Source: Loktanella sp. PT4BL (GTDB taxonomy: Bacteria > Pseudomonadota > Alphaproteobacteria > Rhodobacterales > Rhodobacteraceae). Taken from it: a stretch of DNA of 64,000 nucleotides. The stretch is taken from positions 682,001 to 746,000 of the forward strand of contig NZ_QJJL01000002.1 of the NCBI RefSeq assembly GCF_003201935.1, in the 5' to 3' direction. Below, piece by piece: positions 1-9,147 of this stretch (position 1 is its first letter; every line of letters begins with the position of its first letter). The translations under genes and the position numbers were made by a program. The notes beneath the pieces were generated by a model, which was given only the letters and a program-made list of their open reading frames with translations, had not been told where the DNA came from and made no database searches.

Positions 1-1584
1 CGGCATATCACCTATGCCCAAGGGCGCGTGATGGCCAAAGCGATTGGCGCGGGCCTGCTGGCCATGGGCCTCGGACCAGACCGCCCCTTGTTGGTGCTCT
101 CTGAGAACAGCCTTGAACATGCACTTCTTGGCATGGCCTGCGCTTACGTAGGTGTGCCCTATGCGCCGCTCTCTCCCGCCTATGCGCTGGTCTCGACCGA
201 TCACGCCAAACTGCGCAATATCGCCGCGCTGCTTAATCCCGGCGCACTTTTCGCCGACGATGGGGGGCAATTCGCCAAGGCATTAGAAGCGATCAGCGCG
301 CCAGACCGCAAGGTGATCAATCTGCGCAACCTTGTGGATGGGGCCGTCAGCTTCGATAGCCTGCTTGCGACAGACCCCGCGCCCGCCGAGGCCGCCCGCA
401 CCAATCTGACCCACGATACGGTGGTCAAATATCTCTTCACCTCAGGGTCCACCGGATCACCCAAGGCGGTGATCAACACCAACCGCATGATCTGTGCCAT
501 GCAGGCCGTCGTGCGCGATTGCTACCGCTTCCTGACCAAAGAACCGCCCGTCGTTCTGGACTGGGGCCCATGGAACCACACCGCGGCGGGCAACAAGGTG
601 TTCTATCTGGTGATGACAAATGGCGGCAGCTATTACATCGACGATGGCCGACCTGTGCCGGGCAAGTTTGACGAAACCCTGCGCAACCTGCGCGAAATCT
701 CCTGCACGTGGTACTTCAACGTGCCCATGGGCTACGACATGCTGGTCGACCAGCTTGAGGCGGACCCTGCCCTCGCGCAGACCTTCTTTGGCAAGCTTGG
801 CATGATGTTCTATGCCGGAGCGGGCATGGCCCAGCGCACATGGGACCGTTTGCGCGCCGCCGGGCGTGCGACCACCGGCCATGAAGTATTGCTGGCCACA
901 GGGCTTGGTGCGACCGAGACTGCACCCTTCGCGCTGGCCTGCACCGAACCGCAGGAAAAATCCGGCAATGTCGGTGTCATCTCGCGGGGGCTGGCGCTGA
1001 AACTTGTGCCCAATGGCGGCAAGCTCGAGGCGCGCATCAAAGGCCCCACGATCTTTCCGGGCTACTATGGCGACCCCGAACAGACCGCCAAAGCATTTGA
1101 CGAAGAAGGCTACTATTGTATGGGCGACGCCCTGCGCCCTGCTGACCCCGATGATTTCTCGAAAGGGTTTTTCTTTGACGGGCGGATCGCGGAAAACTTC
1201 AAACTCTCCACCGGCACATGGGTGGCCGTCGGTGCCGTGCGCGCCGGATTGGTCGATGCGATGGACGGGCTAATCCGTGACGCCGTGATCACCGGCGAGG
1301 ATGAGGCCCAACTTGGCGCGATGGTGCTTTTGTCACCCGCCGCCGCACAGATGGATGCGATCGCGCTGCGCGCCGCCTTGGCCGAGAAACTGGCCGCGGC
1401 AGCAAAGGCCGCGACAGGGTCCGCCAGCCGCGTGCGGCGGATCATCGTGCTGACGGAACAACCCAGTTTCGACAAAGGCGAAGTGACCGAAAAAGGCTCG
1501 CTCAACCAGCGCGCCCTGCGCAGCAACCGCGCAGAGACACTCGCCCGTCTTTACAGCGATGATCCTGCGGTCATCGCTGTCTAA
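1..1584 (+). CDS. fcs: Feruloyl-CoA synthase (5' end outside window)
   Basis: An AMP-forming acyl-CoA ligase that activates hydroxycinnamates such as ferulate or p-coumarate to CoA thioesters. The reading frame is open to base 1 (RHITYAQGRV before the first internal GTG/ATG), so the true start and probably about 100 residues are missing. The ATP-binding motif LFTSGSTGSPKA lies near base 433, GLGATETAP near 904, and the C-terminal EKGSLNQRA segment holds the expected catalytic Lys. The FCS-like stretches WGPWNHTAAGNK and WYFNVPMGYDML separate it from generic acyl-CoA ligases. It converges with the TRAP dctM gene and overlaps its stop by about 3 bases. The clustered hydratase, dehydrogenase, P450 and pca genes support an aromatic role. 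Exact substrate preference is inferred. Confidence 0.9.
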   Translation, partial: RHITYAQGRVMAKAIGAGLLAMGLGPDRPLLVLSENSLEHALLGMACAYVGVPYAPLSPAYALVSTDHAKLRNIAALLNPGALFADDGGQFAKALEAISAPDRKVINLRNLVDGAVSFDSLLATDPAPAEAARTNLTHDTVVKYLFTSGSTGSPKAVINTNRMICAMQAVVRDCYRFLTKEPPVVLDWGPWNHTAAGNKVFYLVMTNGGSYYIDDGRPVPGKFDETLRNLREISCTWYFNVPMGYDMLVDQLEADPALAQTFFGKLGMMFYAGAGMAQRTWDRLRAAGRATTGHEVLLATGLGATETAPFALACTEPQEKSGNVGVISRGLALKLVPNGGKLEARIKGPTIFPGYYGDPEQTAKAFDEEGYYCMGDALRPADPDDFSKGFFFDGRIAENFKLSTGTWVAVGAVRAGLVDAMDGLIRDAVITGEDEAQLGAMVLLSPAAAQMDAIALRAALAEKLAAAAKAATGSASRVRRIIVLTEQPSFDKGEVTEKGSLNQRALRSNRAETLARLYSDDPAVIAV

Positions 1585-2909
1585 AAGCTGTCGATAAACC
1601 AGACGAGCCAGAGGGTAATCGCCGGAAACGCGGTCAGGATAACCACGCGGATCAGGTCGGTGATTACGAATGGCAACGCGCCTTTATAGGTTTCCTTGAT
1701 CGGCGTGTCCTTGGCCATCCCGTTGATAATGAACAGGTTCAGACCCACTGGCGGCGTGATGAGCCCGACCTCGACCACGATCAGCACCAGAATGCCGAAC
1801 CACAGCCCGAAATCCTGCGGCGACATGCCAAAATCCAGCACGATCATAATCGGATAGATAATCGGCACCGTCAAAAGCACCATCGACAGACTGTCCATCA
1901 CACAGCCGAAAATCAGATACATGAACAGGACCACGGCCAAAACGACCCAAGGCGAAAGCCCCGCATCACCCACCCAGGCCGCAGCGACCTGTGGCAATTG
2001 GCTCAGTGCCAGAAAGCTGTTGTAGAACCCCGCACCCAGAATGATCAGATAGATCATCGCCGAGGCGCTTGCGGTCGCAAGGATCGCCTGGCCCAGTTTC
2101 GCCCACGTCATCTGCCCCGAAAGAATACTGATCAGCCCCGTGCCCGCGGCCCCCACTGCGGCAGCTTCCGTCGGTGTAAAGACACCGATATAGATACCGC
2201 CTACGACGACCACAAAGATCGTCAGGACGGGCCAGACCTTGCCCAGCGCGACCAGACGCTCGGACCACGGCACGCGGTCCTTGACCATCGCGGAATTGGG
2301 AGACACACGCATCCAGACCGAAATCGCGATGATATAACCGAGTGCCGCCAAGATGCCCGGCACCAGAGCGGCCACGAACAGCTTTTCGATATTTTGCTCG
2401 GCCAGAATGGCGTAGATCACGAGGATCACCGACGGCGGGATCAGGATCCCCAACGTTCCCCCTGCTGCCAAAGCGCCCGTCGCCAATGATCCGGGGTATC
2501 CATAGCGCTTCAACTCGGGCAGTGCCACCTGCCCCATCGTGGCGGCGGTTGCCAGAGAGCTGCCGCAAATCGCACCAAAGCCGGCACAGGCACCGATCGC
2601 CGACATCGCCACACCGCCGCGGCGGTGGCCAAGGAAACTTTCGGCTGCACGGAAAAGCGAGGCCGACATGCCCGACAGGGTGGCAAACTGGCCCATCAGC
2701 AAAAACAGCGGAATAATCGAATACGAATAGTTCGAGAACGTGCCATAGGTCACATTCTTGAACGCATTCAGCACCGGCAGCGAGGTGCCGTAAATCAGAT
2801 AGGATCCGCAGACGCCGACAGCCATCATCGACAAGGCAATCGGAACCCGCAAAAACACCAAAAGCAAAAGGGCCGGAAACGACCAAAGGGCCAGCGCAAG
2901 ATCGCTCAT
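1581..2909 (-). CDS. dctM: TRAP transporter large permease (DctM family)
   Basis: The large membrane subunit of a tripartite ATP-independent periplasmic transporter, about 442 aa, with roughly a dozen hydrophobic segments and family stretches such as LLMGQFATLSGMSASLFRA and GILIPPSVILVIYAILAEQ. The start at 2909 gives a 4-base ATGA overlap with dctQ; a longer reading frame begins at 2969 but runs inside dctQ. It forms an operon with dctQ and dctP. Next to fcs, the likely cargo is a hydroxycinnamate or related aromatic acid, which is an inference from context. Confidence 0.92.
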   Translation of the reverse strand: MSDLALALWSFPALLLLVFLRVPIALSMMAVGVCGSYLIYGTSLPVLNAFKNVTYGTFSNYSYSIIPLFLLMGQFATLSGMSASLFRAAESFLGHRRGGVAMSAIGACAGFGAICGSSLATAATMGQVALPELKRYGYPGSLATGALAAGGTLGILIPPSVILVIYAILAEQNIEKLFVAALVPGILAALGYIIAISVWMRVSPNSAMVKDRVPWSERLVALGKVWPVLTIFVVVVGGIYIGVFTPTEAAAVGAAGTGLISILSGQMTWAKLGQAILATASASAMIYLIILGAGFYNSFLALSQLPQVAAAWVGDAGLSPWVVLAVVLFMYLIFGCVMDSLSMVLLTVPIIYPIMIVLDFGMSPQDFGLWFGILVLIVVEVGLITPPVGLNLFIINGMAKDTPIKETYKGALPFVITDLIRVVILTAFPAITLWLVWFIDSF

Positions 2910-3436
2910 GACTGGGGCTCCATTTGGGCGTTTTTCCAGATCAGGCCGCGAGCGGACCGGATCACACAAAATGCGGCAACAAGCACAAAACCAACAGCCC
3001 CCACCAGACAGGCGGCATAGCCGATCCAGACAGGAATTTGGGCAATCAGGGTGGTTTCGCCATAGCGCTGTTTATCCAGCAGGCCCAACCAAAGCCGATG
3101 GGCAACCAGCGTCGCCAGAACCAGCATGCCCACATCAATCAAAACATTCAGAGACCGGTTCATGATATCGGGCAATGTCGATTTGAACAGATCAACAGCC
3201 GCATGGGAGTTCATGTACTGACACCACGGCAAAAAGGCAAAAATCGCGGCGCCAACGGCAATCTCGGTATAGTCATAGATTCCACGGATCGGGCCACAGC
3301 AGACACCGGCTGAAAACAACGCGCGCCCCGCAATTGACACGACCGTCAGGACCACGATCGCCACAAGCAACGCACCGCCCGCAAGCGCCAGAAGGCGTGC
3401 CACAACACCAGCCATTCGTGAAAGCATCACATACAT
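2906..3436 (-). CDS. dctQ: TRAP transporter small permease (DctQ family)
   Basis: A 176-aa protein with four hydrophobic segments, the usual architecture of the small TRAP subunit that links the binding protein to DctM. The start at 3436 is preceded by GGGAGG at good spacing. A hairpin with a T-run on the minus strand separates it from dctP upstream. Its stop overlaps the dctM start, so the two permease subunits are probably translationally coupled. Confidence 0.88.
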   Translation of the reverse strand: MYVMLSRMAGVVARLLALAGGALLVAIVVLTVVSIAGRALFSAGVCCGPIRGIYDYTEIAVGAAIFAFLPWCQYMNSHAAVDLFKSTLPDIMNRSLNVLIDVGMLVLATLVAHRLWLGLLDKQRYGETTLIAQIPVWIGYAACLVGAVGFVLVAAFCVIRSARGLIWKNAQMEPQS

Positions 3437-3455
3437 TGCACCCTCCCAAGCGCAG

Positions 3456-3488
3456 CAAAAATCCGGGCGTCTTCGCAGGCGCCCGGAT
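3456..3488 (-). terminator. Intra-operon terminator/attenuator between dctP and dctQ
   Basis: On the minus strand a perfect 9-bp stem (ATCCGGGCG / CGCCCGGAT, 3461-3488) with a 10-base loop is followed by five T residues. It lies after the dctP stop and before the dctQ ribosome binding site. This is the typical form of a partial terminator or 3' stabiliser that leaves the binding protein more abundant than its permease. Confidence 0.7.
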
Positions 3489-3502
3489 CAATAGCGAAAC
3501 TG

Positions 3503-4552
3503 CTAGCCCGCAAGCATCGCTGTTTTCTCGTCGATCAGCTGTTTCGCGCGGTCAATCAGCGCCTGACCATCAATGCCCTTGGCATCCATTTCGGCAACCC
3601 ATCTGTCGATGACCGGCTGTGCGGCTTCTTTCCAGCGCGCCACCTCGGCTTCATCCAGCGTGATGATGTTGTTGCCCGCATTTACCGCAATGTCGCGCCC
3701 CGGTGCATCGTAATCAAACATCACTTGCGAGAAGGCCTGCGCCATCGCCGCACCGCTTTCGGCATCGAGGATTTCACGCAGATCATCTGGCAGCGCTTCA
3801 TAAGCGGACTTGTTCATCACCATGATGATCGTCGCGGTATAGAGCGCCTCTGGTCCGCCGAATTCGGTGTGGTTGCTGACAAGTTCCGTCAAACGGATCG
3901 ACGGCGTCACTTCCCATGGAATGACCGTGCCGTTGATGACACCTTTGGACAGCGCCTCGGGGATTGCGGGCAGCGGCATACCGACAGGTTCGGCACCCAG
4001 CTCGGACAACAGATCATTGATGATACGGGTCGGACCGCGCAGGGTTTTGCCTGCCATATCCTCAAGCCGTGTAATCGGCTCTTCCGAGTGGATCAGGCCC
4101 GGTCCGTGGACCCAACCGGCCAGCACTTTGAAGTCGCCGTATTCGCTTTCGGCAAAGTCTTCTTCGATCATCTGCTGGAATGCCAACGAGGTGGCGATCG
4201 AATCCTTCATGATGAAAGGCAATTCGAACACCTCGGTCCGCGGGAATCGTCCGGGGGTGTAGCCCACAACAGACATCGCGATATCGACAACACCGTCACG
4301 CGCCTGATCAAGCAGCTCCGGCGGACGCCCGCCTAGGGCCATCGCATCAAAGTGCTGGATGCGCAAACGCCCGCCCGAGGCCGCCTCAAGACGCTCACCC
4401 CAAGGTTTGAACGCAGCGGCAGGCAGCGGTGCGACAGGCGGCAGGAACTGGTGGAACCGCAAGGTCGCATCCTGTGCAAAGGCCAGATTGGGGCCAACAC
4501 CAGCGGCAAGCGCACTGGCAGCAGTGGTTTTCAGAAAGTCTCTTCTTTTCAT
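3503..4552 (-). CDS. dctP: TRAP transporter substrate-binding protein (DctP family)
   Basis: A periplasmic solute-binding protein of 349 aa. It starts with MKRRDFLK, a twin-arginine-like signal, followed by a hydrophobic region ending at AFAQ. The start at 4552 was chosen because GGGAGGAGATACC precedes it; the longer frame to 4600 lacks this. The body has DctP features such as GKTLRGPTRIINDLLSELGA and the conserved Arg in that region, expected to bind the carboxylate of the ligand. First gene of the minus-strand dctPQM operon. The ligand is probably an aromatic acid given the adjacent fcs and pca genes, but this is not shown by the sequence. Confidence 0.9.
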   Translation of the reverse strand: MKRRDFLKTTAASALAAGVGPNLAFAQDATLRFHQFLPPVAPLPAAAFKPWGERLEAASGGRLRIQHFDAMALGGRPPELLDQARDGVVDIAMSVVGYTPGRFPRTEVFELPFIMKDSIATSLAFQQMIEEDFAESEYGDFKVLAGWVHGPGLIHSEEPITRLEDMAGKTLRGPTRIINDLLSELGAEPVGMPLPAIPEALSKGVINGTVIPWEVTPSIRLTELVSNHTEFGGPEALYTATIIMVMNKSAYEALPDDLREILDAESGAAMAQAFSQVMFDYDAPGRDIAVNAGNNIITLDEAEVARWKEAAQPVIDRWVAEMDAKGIDGQALIDRAKQLIDEKTAMLAG

Positions 4553-4624
4553 GGTATCTCCTCCCAAAGATTTTGAGTTAGTGCGTCGTGCGTTTTTCAC
4601 ACTGCGCGTTGATCCAGCCTCTTG

Positions 4625-5419
4625 TCACCTGAATTTTGGCTCCCGCTTCTCAAGAAAGGCGCGCAGCCCTTCTTTTGCGCCATCAGATGACTGAGACATT
4701 GCTGCCGCAAGGCTCTCGGTAAAGAGCCCGTCACTCCGCGACATATCCCCGATGCGCGAAATCGCATTGATCATCAGGTAATTTGAAAACGGCGCGTTAT
4801 CCGCAATCCGGCGCGCCAGCTTCTGTGCAAGGGCCAGACCCTCGCCTTCTTCAACGGCATAATGGGCCAGCCCCAACGCCAGTCCATCCTCGGCCCCGTA
4901 ACTGCGGCCCGTCAACATCATCTCGCGCATTCGGTCAGCACCCAGAATCCGGCCAACCCGGACAGTCGCCCCGCCACCCACAAAGATGCCGCGTCGTCCT
5001 TCGGGCAGTTGAAACCGCACCGATGGCTCAGCAACCCGCACGTGAGTCGATGTCGCAATTTCAAGCCCGCCACCAATGACCGCACCGGTCAGAACCGAGA
5101 TGACAGGCAGCCCGCCGAACTCGATCAACTCGGACACACGGTGCCAGTTGCGTGAATGGAAAACGCCGGGGATCGGTTTGCGGCATTCATGTTCGGCCAG
5201 ATCAAGACCGGAACAGAAATGCCCGCCCTCACCCCGTAAAATAACGGCATTCACGCCCTCTGGCGGGTTGGAGAAGAAAGCGTCGAGCGCATCGACAAGC
5301 GCGTCGTTCATTGCATTGCGCTTGTCAGGACGGTTGAAAACGATGGTCGCAATATCGCCGTCCACGTCAACGCGTGTGACAGAGGTATCCAGCTCCGAAG
5401 ACCGCATCATTCTCTCCAT
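4625..5419 (-). CDS. Enoyl-CoA hydratase/isomerase family protein, likely hydroxycinnamoyl-CoA hydratase
   Basis: A crotonase-fold protein of about 264 aa. Visible family features are FNRPDKRNAMND near the N-terminus, the oxyanion-hole segment HFCSGLDLAEHE, and GAVIGGGLEIA followed by FQLPEGRRGIFVGGG. The start at 5419 (MERMMRSSEL) is preferred because upstream codons in the frame lie in the AT-rich divergent promoter. It sits just downstream of dctPQM's 5' side and diverges from the amidohydrolase across a strong inverted repeat. Hydration of feruloyl- or coumaroyl-CoA is the likely role; whether it also cleaves to the aldehyde (retro-aldol) cannot be read from sequence. Confidence 0.78.
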   Translation of the reverse strand: MERMMRSSELDTSVTRVDVDGDIATIVFNRPDKRNAMNDALVDALDAFFSNPPEGVNAVILRGEGGHFCSGLDLAEHECRKPIPGVFHSRNWHRVSELIEFGGLPVISVLTGAVIGGGLEIATSTHVRVAEPSVRFQLPEGRRGIFVGGGATVRVGRILGADRMREMMLTGRSYGAEDGLALGLAHYAVEEGEGLALAQKLARRIADNAPFSNYLMINAISRIGDMSRSDGLFTESLAAAMSQSSDGAKEGLRAFLEKREPKFR

Positions 5420-5435
5420 AAAAAACTCAATTCTG

Positions 5436-5462
5436 AAAACTGTTGTATAGGTTAACAGTTTT
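5436..5462. promoter_or_regulatory. Putative operator: 9-bp perfect inverted repeat in divergent promoter
   Basis: AAAACTGTT and AACAGTTTT flank a 9-base spacer in the 88-base gap between the divergent hydratase (start 5419) and amidohydrolase (start 5508). Arm-to-arm centre distance is 18 bases, close to two helical turns, as expected for a dimeric repressor site. No candidate dedicated repressor gene is in this window; it would be expected to the left of base 1. Confidence 0.55.
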
Positions 5463-5507
5463 GCTGTATATCTTTTTTTGCACGGACTGGTCATGCGGGA
5501 GGATTAC

Positions 5508-6395
5508 ATGGTCGATTTCGCCTCGGTGAAAGCAATTGATTTTCACACCCACGCAGAAGAACCCTGCTGTGACCATCGCGATGACGGGTACAATGAATTT
5601 CAGGCTGGCATGGCTGCCTATTTCAAAAATCCCGCCGGTGCGCAGGGCATGTTGCCCACCGTACAGGACACCGCCAACTACTACCGCGAACGCAATATCG
5701 CCGCCGTGATCTTTCCGGTCGATGCAGAACGCGAAACCGGATTCCGGCGGTATTCGAACGAAGAAGTCGCGAAAATCTGCGCCGAGAACGACGACATCCT
5801 TATCCCTTTTGCCTCGGTTGATCCGCACAAGGGCAAGGCCGGCGCGCGCGAAGTGCGCCGTCTGGTGCGCGATTTCGGTGTGCGCGGTTTCAAATTCCAC
5901 CCCACCATGCAGGGGTTCTTTCCCAACGACCGCGACACCGCCTATGCCGTGCTTGAAGCATGCGCCGAAGAAGGGGCGATCACGCTTTTCCACACCGGCC
6001 AGACCGGTGTCGGTTCGGGGATGCGCGGCGGCATGGGGATGCGGCTGAAGTATTCCAATCCGATGCACCTTGATGATGTGGCGGTCGATTTCCCCGACAT
6101 GCCCATCGTGCTGGCCCACCCGTCTTTCCCATGGACCGAAGAAGGCCTCGCCGTCGCCCAGCACAAGCCCAATGTCTATTATGACATGTCCGGCTGGTCG
6201 CCCAAATACTTTCCCGAAACCTTCATCCGCTATGCCAATTCGATCCTGAAAAAGAAGATGCTGTTCGGCTCCGACTGGCCCGCGATCACACCGGACCGCT
6301 GGTTGGCAGATTTCGAAAACGCGCCCTTCAAAGACGAGGTCCGCCCCCTGATCCTGAAGGAAAACGCCCTGCGCATTTTGGGTGAAAGCGTTTAA
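5508..6395 (+). CDS. Amidohydrolase-2 family (ACMSD-like TIM barrel) protein
   Basis: A 295-aa metal-dependent hydrolase or decarboxylase of the amidohydrolase-2 group. DFHTHAEEPCC near the N-terminus supplies the first metal ligands, FKFHPTMQGFF, LFHTGQTG and LAHPSFPW follow, and FGSDWPAITPDRW near the C-terminus holds the conserved Asp. The start at 5508 follows GGGAGGATTAC. It heads the plus-strand group amidohydrolase, P450, acyl-CoA dehydrogenase, flavin monooxygenase. Possible roles are a decarboxylation or the hydrolysis of a beta-keto aryl-propionyl-CoA during side-chain shortening; the family alone does not decide. Confidence 0.75.
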   Translation: MVDFASVKAIDFHTHAEEPCCDHRDDGYNEFQAGMAAYFKNPAGAQGMLPTVQDTANYYRERNIAAVIFPVDAERETGFRRYSNEEVAKICAENDDILIPFASVDPHKGKAGAREVRRLVRDFGVRGFKFHPTMQGFFPNDRDTAYAVLEACAEEGAITLFHTGQTGVGSGMRGGMGMRLKYSNPMHLDDVAVDFPDMPIVLAHPSFPWTEEGLAVAQHKPNVYYDMSGWSPKYFPETFIRYANSILKKKMLFGSDWPAITPDRWLADFENAPFKDEVRPLILKENALRILGESV

Positions 6396-6421
6396 GCCCC
6401 CACACCGGAAAGGTTGCGACA

Positions 6422-7600
6422 ATGACCAAACAAGCACCTCTGGACGATACGATCACGCTGGAACAGTTGGACCGCGATCCGTTTCCGATCTACCGCCGCC
6501 TGCGCGCCGAGGCCCCCGTCTTGCGCGTCAAATCCGCTGGCCGCACCCTTCTGACCAAAGCTGCCGATACCAAATACGTCAAAGACAACCCCGAGATCTT
6601 CAGCTCTGACGACCCCAACACCCCCATGAAACGCGCCTTCCGCGCCCATACCCTGATGCGCAAGGACGGCGAAGAACACCGCCGCGAACGCATGGCCATG
6701 GCCCCCGCCTTTGCGGCACGGGTCATCCAGAACGACTGGATGCCCCGCTATGAGGAAATCGCACGTGATTATGTTGGCCGCCTGCCGCGCGGCGAGGTGG
6801 TTGACCTCTTTTCGATCCTGTCGGGTGCCTACGCCGCGCGCGGCCTTGCGATCCTGCTGGGGATGGAAGAGGCCAGCGACGAAGACATGCTCGAATGGTC
6901 GCAAGCGCTGATCGAAGGGGCGGGCAACTTTGGCTGGCGCGACGCGCCTTTTGCGCGCAGCGACCGCGCCAATGACGCGATTGATGCGTTGCTCGACAGC
7001 ATTCAGGACCGCCACCGCGCCGCACCCAACAACTCGGCCTTTTCGGTCATGCTGAACGCCGACGATCCGATCGCGATGTCGCAAATCTACGCCAACATCA
7101 AAATCGCCATCGGCGGCGGGATCAACGAACCGCGCGATGCGCTCAACACCATCCTTTACGGCCTTCTGACCAACCCCGACCAGTTGGAAGAGGTCAAGCG
7201 CAAAGACGATTGGGACAAAGCCTTTGAAGAAGGCGTGCGCTGGGTTGCACCGATCTCGGCCTCATCAAGGCTCGTCACCGAGGACACAGAAATCCGCGGC
7301 TACCATATCCCCAAGGGTGATACGGTCATGACCATTCAGGCCAGCGCCAACCGCGATGAAGAGCTGTTCGACAACGGCGAGGAATTTCAGGTCTATCGCG
7401 ACAAGAACCCCCATCAGTCCTTTGGAAACGGCCCGCATTTCTGCCAGGGCACCCATGTGGCACGCCGCGCGGTTGGCAAGGTGATGCTGCCGATCCTGTT
7501 TGACCGTTTTCCTAACATGGAAATCCCCGACACCGACGCCGTCATCTGGCGCGGCTTTGGCTTCCGCGGGCCCGTGCAAATCCCTGTGTTGCTGAAATAA
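6422..7600 (+). CDS. Cytochrome P450
   Basis: A soluble bacterial P450 of 392 aa. The heme-binding loop FGNGPHFCQGTHVARR contains the Cys thiolate ligand, and EEGVRW corresponds to the ExxR K-helix motif. The I-helix reads IGGGINEPRDALN, which lacks the usual acid-Thr pair and instead has Glu with no Thr in place. In this setting an O-demethylation or hydroxylation of a methoxylated aromatic acid is plausible. No ferredoxin or reductase partner gene is adjacent, so electrons would come from elsewhere. It starts 26 bases after the amidohydrolase stop. Confidence 0.9.
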   Translation: MTKQAPLDDTITLEQLDRDPFPIYRRLRAEAPVLRVKSAGRTLLTKAADTKYVKDNPEIFSSDDPNTPMKRAFRAHTLMRKDGEEHRRERMAMAPAFAARVIQNDWMPRYEEIARDYVGRLPRGEVVDLFSILSGAYAARGLAILLGMEEASDEDMLEWSQALIEGAGNFGWRDAPFARSDRANDAIDALLDSIQDRHRAAPNNSAFSVMLNADDPIAMSQIYANIKIAIGGGINEPRDALNTILYGLLTNPDQLEEVKRKDDWDKAFEEGVRWVAPISASSRLVTEDTEIRGYHIPKGDTVMTIQASANRDEELFDNGEEFQVYRDKNPHQSFGNGPHFCQGTHVARRAVGKVMLPILFDRFPNMEIPDTDAVIWRGFGFRGPVQIPVLLK

Positions 7601-7608
7601 CGTCGCTC

Positions 7609-9135
7609 ATGACAGCCTTCAAAGCTCCCACCGAAGACATCCTCTTTTCGCTCAACCATGTCGCACAGGCCAACAGGCTTGATGACTGGGACGCCGAGCT
7701 TGCAGGTGATATTCTTGGTCATTTCGCAGGCTTTGCCGAAGGCGTCATCGCCCCGCTCAACGCCATCGGCGACCAGCAGCATGCACAGCTGCTCAATGGC
7801 CGCGTGCGGATGCCCGAAGGCTTTGGCGCAGCCTATGCACAGCTTGCGGGCGATGGCTGGCAAGGCCTGACAGCGCCCGAACGGTTTGGCGGCATGGCAG
7901 CCTCGCCACTGATCGCGGCGGCAGTATCCGAGGTGTTTTCCGGCGCCAACCACGCGCTGCAAATGGTCTGCAATCTGGTCCCCGGCGCGATTACGACACT
8001 GCTGAAATACGGCAGCCCCGCCCAGCAGGACCACTGGATTCCCAAACTCGCCTCGGGCGATACACTCTCCACCATGTGTCTGACCGAAGCACAGGCGGGG
8101 TCTGATCTGTCCGCCATCCGCTGCCGCGCGGAAAACACGGGCGATGGCTGGAAAATCACCGGCGAAAAGATCTTCATCTCTGGCGGCGATCAGGACATGT
8201 CCGCAGATATCCTGCATCTGGTGCTGGCGCGCAGCGGGGCTGCGGATTCGGGGATGAAGGGCCTTTCGCTATACCTTTGCCCCGCACAGGCACAGGTCAG
8301 CGTCACTCGGATCGAAGACAAAATGGGGCTGCACGCCTCGCCCACCTGCCAGATGCGCTTTGACGGCGCAGGGGCAGAACTGATCGGCGCGGAAGGCCAA
8401 GGGCTTGCAGCGATGTTCACCCTGATGAACCACGCCCGCATTGATGTGGCGCTGCAAGGGGTCGCCCACGCCAGCCGCGCCGCCGAGATCGCCGCCGCCT
8501 ATGCCGCCGAGCGCACACAAGGCCGTCAGGCAGATGGCGCGCCCGCACAACTGCATCACCATGCCGATGTGCAGCGGATGCTGGACGAACAACGCAGGCT
8601 CGCCATCGGCGCGCGGGCCATGTGCCATATCGCGCTGGTGGCGCTTGCACGCAACGACCGTCCTGCCCTGGGCGATTTCCTGACCCCGCTGTGCAAGGTT
8701 TTCGGCTCCGAGGCAGGTATCCGCGCCGCCGATCTCGGGATCCAGATCTTGGGCGGCTATGGATACCTGACCGAATACGGGCTTGACCAGATCTGGCGTG
8801 ACGCCCGCATCTGCGCGATCTACGAAGGCGCAAACGGTATCCACGAACGCAGCATTGCCACACGCGGCCTGCGCCCGGGGGGCGGCGCAGATGAATTCGC
8901 GGACCTGATTGCCGAACTCGCAAACGGATCAGAGGCGGTACTGACCCGTCTTGACGCTTGGCAAGGCTGGCGCGCAGAGATGACCCGCGCCGCCGATCCC
9001 CTTCCTCAGGCCCACGCTTTCGCGCAGGAGACAGCGCAATTGTTCTGCGCAGCCTCTTGGACGCAGATCGCCCATGTGGCACACCATCACCATGCCCCCC
9101 AAGACCTGCTGCGCCTTGCGCAAACAGCACGCTAG
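7609..9135 (+). CDS. Acyl-CoA dehydrogenase
   Basis: A 508-aa FAD-dependent acyl-CoA dehydrogenase. TMCLTEAQAGSDLSAIR is the FAD/substrate signature, GLHASPTCQM follows, and CAIYEGANGIHE contains the usual catalytic Glu. At 508 aa it is longer than the typical 380-aa enzymes and shorter than the about 590-aa DmdC type, with a C-terminal helical extension. It begins 9 bases after the P450 stop. In a hydroxycinnamate cluster it may oxidise an aryl-propionyl-CoA or aryl-3-hydroxypropionyl-CoA intermediate, an assignment based on context only. Confidence 0.85.
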   Translation: MTAFKAPTEDILFSLNHVAQANRLDDWDAELAGDILGHFAGFAEGVIAPLNAIGDQQHAQLLNGRVRMPEGFGAAYAQLAGDGWQGLTAPERFGGMAASPLIAAAVSEVFSGANHALQMVCNLVPGAITTLLKYGSPAQQDHWIPKLASGDTLSTMCLTEAQAGSDLSAIRCRAENTGDGWKITGEKIFISGGDQDMSADILHLVLARSGAADSGMKGLSLYLCPAQAQVSVTRIEDKMGLHASPTCQMRFDGAGAELIGAEGQGLAAMFTLMNHARIDVALQGVAHASRAAEIAAAYAAERTQGRQADGAPAQLHHHADVQRMLDEQRRLAIGARAMCHIALVALARNDRPALGDFLTPLCKVFGSEAGIRAADLGIQILGGYGYLTEYGLDQIWRDARICAIYEGANGIHERSIATRGLRPGGGADEFADLIAELANGSEAVLTRLDAWQGWRAEMTRAADPLPQAHAFAQETAQLFCAASWTQIAHVAHHHHAPQDLLRLAQTAR

Positions 9136-9147
9136 AAGGATCACCCC

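Noticed and set aside
5427..6437. 336-aa minus-strand open frame
   Set aside because: It lies opposite the amidohydrolase gene and reads as unfamiliar His/Arg-rich protein, as expected from GC-rich antisense DNA.
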